A DNA stretch of 64,000 bases from Clostridium tertium (GTDB taxonomy: Bacteria > Bacillota > Clostridia > Clostridiales > Clostridiaceae), in assembly GCF_017873245.1 (NCBI RefSeq), contig NZ_JAGGJY010000012.1, positions 62,001-126,000 on the forward strand, given 5' to 3'. A program made the position numbers and the translations under genes. Under the pieces are notes generated by a model. The model saw only the letters and a program-made list of their open reading frames with translations. It had not been told where the DNA came from and did not search any database. This document shows positions 60,628 to 64,000 of the stretch, one piece after another; within the stretch, counting starts at the first letter, position 1, and each line of letters starts with the position of its first letter.

Positions 60628-61563
60628 CTATAGATTAAGTAGTTGCTTAAATATACTCTCAAATATAGTTACTGGAATACTATTACCTGCTTGCTTATAT
60701 AAAGCACCATTTAATTTGCCTGGTATTCCTGGATGTGCTTTTAATGCTGCTTCAAAATCTTCATCTGAATATCCTTGTAATCTCCAACATTCTCTTTCTG
60801 TTAAATATCTGTATTTACCATTTCCTATGTCTATAACCCCACTATTAGGGTTTCTTTGTTGCTTAGTTGTAATAGTTTCGCAGTAGCTATCTATTATTTT
60901 CACATAGCCATTAAAATTCTTGGGTTTTCTTCCAATAACCTTTAACATGCTTGGTTGAGTAACTATATACTTCTCTTCCTTTGTATCTTCTAAAAACTCT
61001 TTTATATGAGGTGCTTGTCTTTTTTCCAATGTTGAGAAGTTGAAAAACTCTCCATCTAAAATAGATATTGTAAAAACTCTTTCTCTTCTTTGAGGTAGTC
61101 CAAAATCAATAGCATTTAATACTTCAAAATTACTGTTATATCCCATCTTTTGCATTTCTTCTAAGTATCTACTAAAATTATGGACCATATGTTTACTAAG
61201 AACATTTTTAACATTTTCCCAAATCACAACTCTTGGTTTCCATATTCCCATTTGTTTAATAATATTAATTGTTTCCCACATTAAAGAGCTTCTTGTTTCA
61301 CTCCCTGGCTCTGCTCCTTTTTGGTATCCTGCTATACTAAAATCTTGACAAGGTGAACCATGGATAAGAATATCAGGCTTTAAATTCCAACCTACTACAG
61401 ATTGGGTTTTGTATTCTAATTCATCTTTAAACATTGCATTATATGACTTTACTGCTTTTTCATCTATCTCAACATAATCTATCGCTTTTACTTCTACTCC
61501 TAAATTTCTCAATGCTACTCTAGGGGAACCAACTCCCCCGAATAGCTCTAATATCTGTATCAT
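60628..61563 (-). CDS. C5-cytosine DNA methyltransferase
   Basis: 311 residues with all core motifs: I (LELFGGVGSPRVAL), IV with catalytic Cys72 (GSPCQDFS), VI (WENVKN), VIII (QRRERVF), then the target recognition region (about 185-240) and IX/X (RECWRLQGY, AGNSIPV). The missing aromatic in motif I (GVG rather than GAG) is a minor variant. It probably protects phage DNA or modifies it for packaging. It follows a 61-residue gene and a PD-(D/E)XK nuclease gene. GAGGTG precedes the ATG. Confidence 0.93.
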   Translation of the reverse strand: MIQILELFGGVGSPRVALRNLGVEVKAIDYVEIDEKAVKSYNAMFKDELEYKTQSVVGWNLKPDILIHGSPCQDFSIAGYQKGAEPGSETRSSLMWETINIIKQMGIWKPRVVIWENVKNVLSKHMVHNFSRYLEEMQKMGYNSNFEVLNAIDFGLPQRRERVFTISILDGEFFNFSTLEKRQAPHIKEFLEDTKEEKYIVTQPSMLKVIGRKPKNFNGYVKIIDSYCETITTKQQRNPNSGVIDIGNGKYRYLTERECWRLQGYSDEDFEAALKAHPGIPGKLNGALYKQAGNSIPVTIFESIFKQLLNL

Positions 61564-61595
61564 GTAATCACCTCTAATCTCTAAATACTATCCTC

Positions 61596-61781
61596 CTATA
61601 ACCTTTCACACCGCTCTTTTAACGGACCATAAAAAGTACCATCTAGTTCTATAATGTAATTGTTCTCATGTTCAAATAAGAAGTTCCATACAGAACCTAA
61701 AGTAAATTTACTATTAAGTTCTGTACACTCTTCCTTGAATCTAATAAAACTAAATCCAAGTTGCTCCATCACTTTAGCCAT
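61596..61781 (-). CDS. Small protein of unknown function, 61 residues
   Basis: A compact soluble protein (MAKVMEQLGFSFIRF, then SVWNFLFEHENNYII). Its start overlaps the end of the nuclease gene by 13 bases and has no clear ribosome binding site, so it depends on translational coupling. No family recognised. Confidence 0.55.
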   Translation of the reverse strand: MAKVMEQLGFSFIRFKEECTELNSKFTLGSVWNFLFEHENNYIIELDGTFYGPLKERCERL

Positions 61782-62356
61782 TTGTAGAATTTATTATATA
61801 CTTCTACATACTCCCATCTATCTTTAAACACGTCATACTTACTTTCTTTATCAGTAATGCATAGCTGAGTTTGTCTTAAAAATTTACTCGGTATAATCAA
61901 ATACTTTTCATCTTCTATGCATATAAAGACATATATATCACACGTTGGATTGGATTTTTCTAAGTTGAATGAATAGCTACTCCACCCTTTATCGCTGTTA
62001 TACTTTCTAGCTGTTTTAACATCTATTTTTATATTCTCATTTACTAGTAGATCATAAGGATGTTTATTACTCATTTTTTCAACCTTATATCCTTTATTCT
62101 CTAAAATTTCTTTTATCTTTAGTTCACCTTTTAAACCGAGCTTGCTTTCACATTCTTTTGATTCTAGATTTAAATATTGAGAAAAATATTCATAACCTCC
62201 ATACCTTCTTATTGCATTAGATAAGGTATAATTTCCTGTTACTAAATCACACTCATTTTTACTTGGCATTCTTTTTATATCTAAAACTCTCATTACTTCA
62301 AGTATTTCATTTATTATTTTTTCACTACTCCATCTTATTCCACGTGAATAACCCAC
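61769..62356 (-). CDS. PD-(D/E)XK nuclease with homing-endonuclease-associated N-terminal repeat
   Basis: 195 residues. Residues 10-62 (SSEKIINEILEVMRVL, PSKNECDL, LSNAIRRYGGYEYF) resemble the repeat associated with homing endonucleases. Residues 75-195 look like a PD-(D/E)XK nuclease: Glu78 in LKGELK, Asp102 in PYDLL and Asp112-Val-Lys114 in IDVKTA. It could be a free-standing homing nuclease or a restriction-type partner of the methyltransferase 205 bases downstream. Start GTG at 62356 after AAGGAG. Confidence 0.75.
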   Translation of the reverse strand: MGYSRGIRWSSEKIINEILEVMRVLDIKRMPSKNECDLVTGNYTLSNAIRRYGGYEYFSQYLNLESKECESKLGLKGELKIKEILENKGYKVEKMSNKHPYDLLVNENIKIDVKTARKYNSDKGWSSYSFNLEKSNPTCDIYVFICIEDEKYLIIPSKFLRQTQLCITDKESKYDVFKDRWEYVEVYNKFYKWLK

Positions 62357-62413
62357 CTTTCACCATCTCCTTTTGTATAATAGATACTTTTGATTATGGA
62401 GAGTACCAACTCC

Positions 62414-62827
62414 TTAATTAAAAGGCATATCTCCATCATCTACTGGTGTCATTTCATCCTCAAAACTCATACTCCCAAAGTTATCTTGATTAAAACCATT
62501 AGAACCTTGATTATCATTTTTACTACTTCCTATAAACTCAAATGAATCTACTACTATATCAGTTGTATATCTCTTAGTTCCATCTTTAGCATCATAACTT
62601 CCTGTTCTTATACTTCCTGTTACTGCTAGTTGTCTACCTTTAGTTAAATATTGTGCTATTGCTTCAGCTCTCTTATTAAATGCTATACAATTAATAAAAT
62701 CCGTTTCATCTTTCTTAAAAGGTCTTGTTACTGCTAAAGTAAATCTACATACTGCTGTTCCAGTTCCTGCTGCAAAATTAAGCTCTGGATCTCTTGTAAG
62801 TCGCCCTATACCTACCCATTTATTCAT
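62414..62827 (-). CDS. ssb: Single-stranded DNA-binding protein
   Basis: 137 residues. OB-fold with VGIGRLTRDPELNF, AVCRFTLAVTR and the conserved DFINCIAFNKRAEAIAQYL, a Gln/Asn/Gly-rich linker and the acidic tip DDGDMPFN that recruits partners. It serves phage replication and recombination. Overlaps the upstream gene by eight bases. Confidence 0.96.
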   Translation of the reverse strand: MNKWVGIGRLTRDPELNFAAGTGTAVCRFTLAVTRPFKKDETDFINCIAFNKRAEAIAQYLTKGRQLAVTGSIRTGSYDAKDGTKRYTTDIVVDSFEFIGSSKNDNQGSNGFNQDNFGSMSFEDEMTPVDDGDMPFN

Positions 62828-63182
62828 TCTTAGTTTCTCCTTCTGTTTTTTGCTTTCTTTTAAAATCTCTTATTGCTGCTTCTAACTTTTTCTCATAAAC
62901 TTTCTTAATTTCTTCTTCAATCTTCTTATACTCTTTTGAATGCTCGTGAATTTGAGTTAATTTTTCTTTGATGACTAATATATCCTCATTACTCCTTGAC
63001 GCCTGTTCTGGAATGAATTTCAAAGCAGAATCAAAGGTTGTACAATACGCTATGGGTTGCCAGTATTCTTTTCCTATATTTTCTTTCTTAGCTAATCTGC
63101 TTTCTTCTACTACCTTTTTAACTTTTACTATAAACTGTCTTTCATCTGTTTCTATGAAATAATCTCCTACTTTAATTTTCAT
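62820..63182 (-). CDS. Phage protein of unknown function, 120 residues
   Basis: An N-terminal beta-rich part (VGDYFIETDERQFIVKVKKV) and a long charged coiled coil (about 65-120, EKLTQIHEHSKEYKKIEEEI). It lies between rusA-like and ssb genes and overlaps both, so it belongs to the replication/recombination module. No family recognised. Confidence 0.6.
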   Translation of the reverse strand: MKIKVGDYFIETDERQFIVKVKKVVEESRLAKKENIGKEYWQPIAYCTTFDSALKFIPEQASRSNEDILVIKEKLTQIHEHSKEYKKIEEEIKKVYEKKLEAAIRDFKRKQKTEGETKNE

Positions 63183-63582
63183 ACTTTACCTCATCCAATC
63201 TAAATTCAACTCTTTCCATTTCTTCTGTCCATCTCTTAATTACTGTCAGTTTTATTACCTGGCTATCATCTTTAAAAGCTATTCCATTTAAACTATCTAA
63301 TACTATTTTTGCTATATTATCTGCATCTGGTTTCTTTGTAGGATATTCTCTACCTTCCAAGATACTTTGTATTCGCTTTTTACTATAAGACTTAGGTATT
63401 TTATAATAAGCAAATACTGTTGCTTCTATAGGCGTCTCTAAGTACCTTCCATCTTGTTCTTTATAGCAACATTTAATCCAATTTTCATAACTTATAGTAT
63501 CTCCTGGAGTAAATGCTCTTCCTGTTTTTGTAGAAAATCTTGGCCTTGCTTTTCCCTTTATCTTTCCTTCAACTATTATCAA
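63172..63582 (-). CDS. rusA: RusA-like Holliday junction resolvase
   Basis: 136 residues beginning MIIVEGKIKGKARPRFST. The metal-binding acids are in KKPDADNIAK (Asp86, Asp88) and FKDDSQV (Asp105, Asp106), as in RusA. It cleaves Holliday junctions in phage recombination or clears branches before packaging. Start TTG at 63582, seven bases after GAGGTG. Confidence 0.92.
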   Translation of the reverse strand: MIIVEGKIKGKARPRFSTKTGRAFTPGDTISYENWIKCCYKEQDGRYLETPIEATVFAYYKIPKSYSKKRIQSILEGREYPTKKPDADNIAKIVLDSLNGIAFKDDSQVIKLTVIKRWTEEMERVEFRLDEVKYEN

Positions 63583-63617
63583 AATTTCACCTCATTTATT
63601 GAAATTGACTATTATAT

Positions 63618-63660
63618 GAGAATAGGAATATATAACTATGTTGGATTTACTCCTATTCTC
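63618..63660. repeat. Inverted repeat between rusA-like gene and the window-edge gene
   Basis: Perfect 10-base arms GAGAATAGGA (63618-63627) and TCCTATTCTC (63651-63660) with a 23-base loop. No T-run on either side, so an operator is as likely as a terminator. Confidence 0.45.
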
Positions 63661-63684
63661 CCTTATATTTGAATGACGAATTAA

Positions 63685-63993
63685 CTAAATATCAATTTCT
63701 ACTCTTTTATTAGCTATATAAGAAATATTCCTATTCCCACTTAATATTCTATTTACAATCTTTTGTAATTCTTCTATATCTTCTTTATTTATATCGTCCC
63801 ATATATCAGTTTCCCAATCTTCATACATATTATCAGCTTCACATTCTATTGCACTCTCTAGCATATATTTAGCATCAATATTTGCTCTGTATTCTGTGGT
63901 TGTGTACACTTCATACCCTTTATAGCTTTCTAAATCTCCCAAGTAATCTTCCTTAGACATAATTGAATTATAATCATCATCTATCAATAACAT
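63685..63993 (-). CDS. Acidic phage protein, possibly 5'-truncated by window edge
   Basis: At least 102 residues, strongly acidic (AIECEADNMYEDWETDIWDD). The frame is open upstream of the ATG at 63993 to the window edge, so the real start may lie outside. No ribosome binding site can be seen. No family recognised. Confidence 0.55.
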   Translation of the reverse strand: MLLIDDDYNSIMSKEDYLGDLESYKGYEVYTTTEYRANIDAKYMLESAIECEADNMYEDWETDIWDDINKEDIEELQKIVNRILSGNRNISYIANKRVEIDI

Positions 63994-64000
63994 TTCATTA

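Noticed and set aside
31675..64000. CRISPR array or lysogeny module (integrase, repressor) in the prophage
   Set aside because: I looked for regularly spaced repeats and for recombinase motifs and found none in the window.

Overview
The window comes from a very AT-rich, low-GC Gram-positive chromosome. Purine-rich AGGAGG-type ribosome binding sites, frequent TTG and GTG starts, and the gene content (MurT/GatD, GGGtGRT protein with a NifU-like partner, tandem membrane histidine kinases, Clostridium-type prophage) point to Clostridium sensu stricto. I cannot fix the species.

Positions 1-31,590 are ordinary chromosome in short transcription units, most closed by clear intrinsic terminators. In order: two tandem sensor histidine kinases (the first runs off the left edge), a monoacylglycerol-lipase-like hydrolase, the murT-gatD pair, a polysaccharide deacetylase, a D-Ala-D-Ala carboxypeptidase, a flavin reductase family protein, a PrmA-like methyltransferase, the polA-coaE-lytic transglycosylase cluster, glutaminase, an M29 aminopeptidase, an SDR/epimerase, small spore- or stress-type proteins, a glycerophosphodiesterase, NADP isocitrate dehydrogenase, a LysR regulator next to a YeiH-type exporter, an amino acid permease, a membrane-anchored GH113-like protein, an NCS2 purine permease, and the NifU-like/GGGtGRT operon with a structured leader. 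Cell-envelope genes (murT, gatD, deacetylase, carboxypeptidase, transglycosylase) are prominent.

A tRNA-Leu(CAA) gene at 31,591-31,674 marks the junction with a prophage or composite mobile element that fills the rest of the window (about 31.7 kb to beyond 64 kb). Nearly all its genes are on the minus strand, so the phage order reads right to left. It starts with RusA resolvase, SSB, a PD-(D/E)XK nuclease, an orphan C5-cytosine methyltransferase and a MazG-like protein. Small accessory genes and a sigma-like late regulator follow. Next come HNH nuclease, small and large terminase, portal, ClpP-type protease, HK97 capsid, connector proteins and the tail tube. Then come tail chaperones joined by a -1 ribosomal frameshift, tape measure, distal tail, a giant S74-chaperone tail-tip protein, holin and amidase. 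Between the lysis genes and the tRNA lie a secreted FG-GAP/NlpC-P60 hydrolase, a lipoprotein, a plus-strand 30-residue membrane peptide, an HTH protein, an FtsK/SpoIIIE-like ATPase, a replication-relaxation family protein, a repeat-rich intergenic region and a TM protein. No integrase or lysogeny repressor is visible; these would lie beyond the right edge. The plasmid/ICE-like FtsK and replication-relaxation module beside the attachment site is the least ordinary part of the element.
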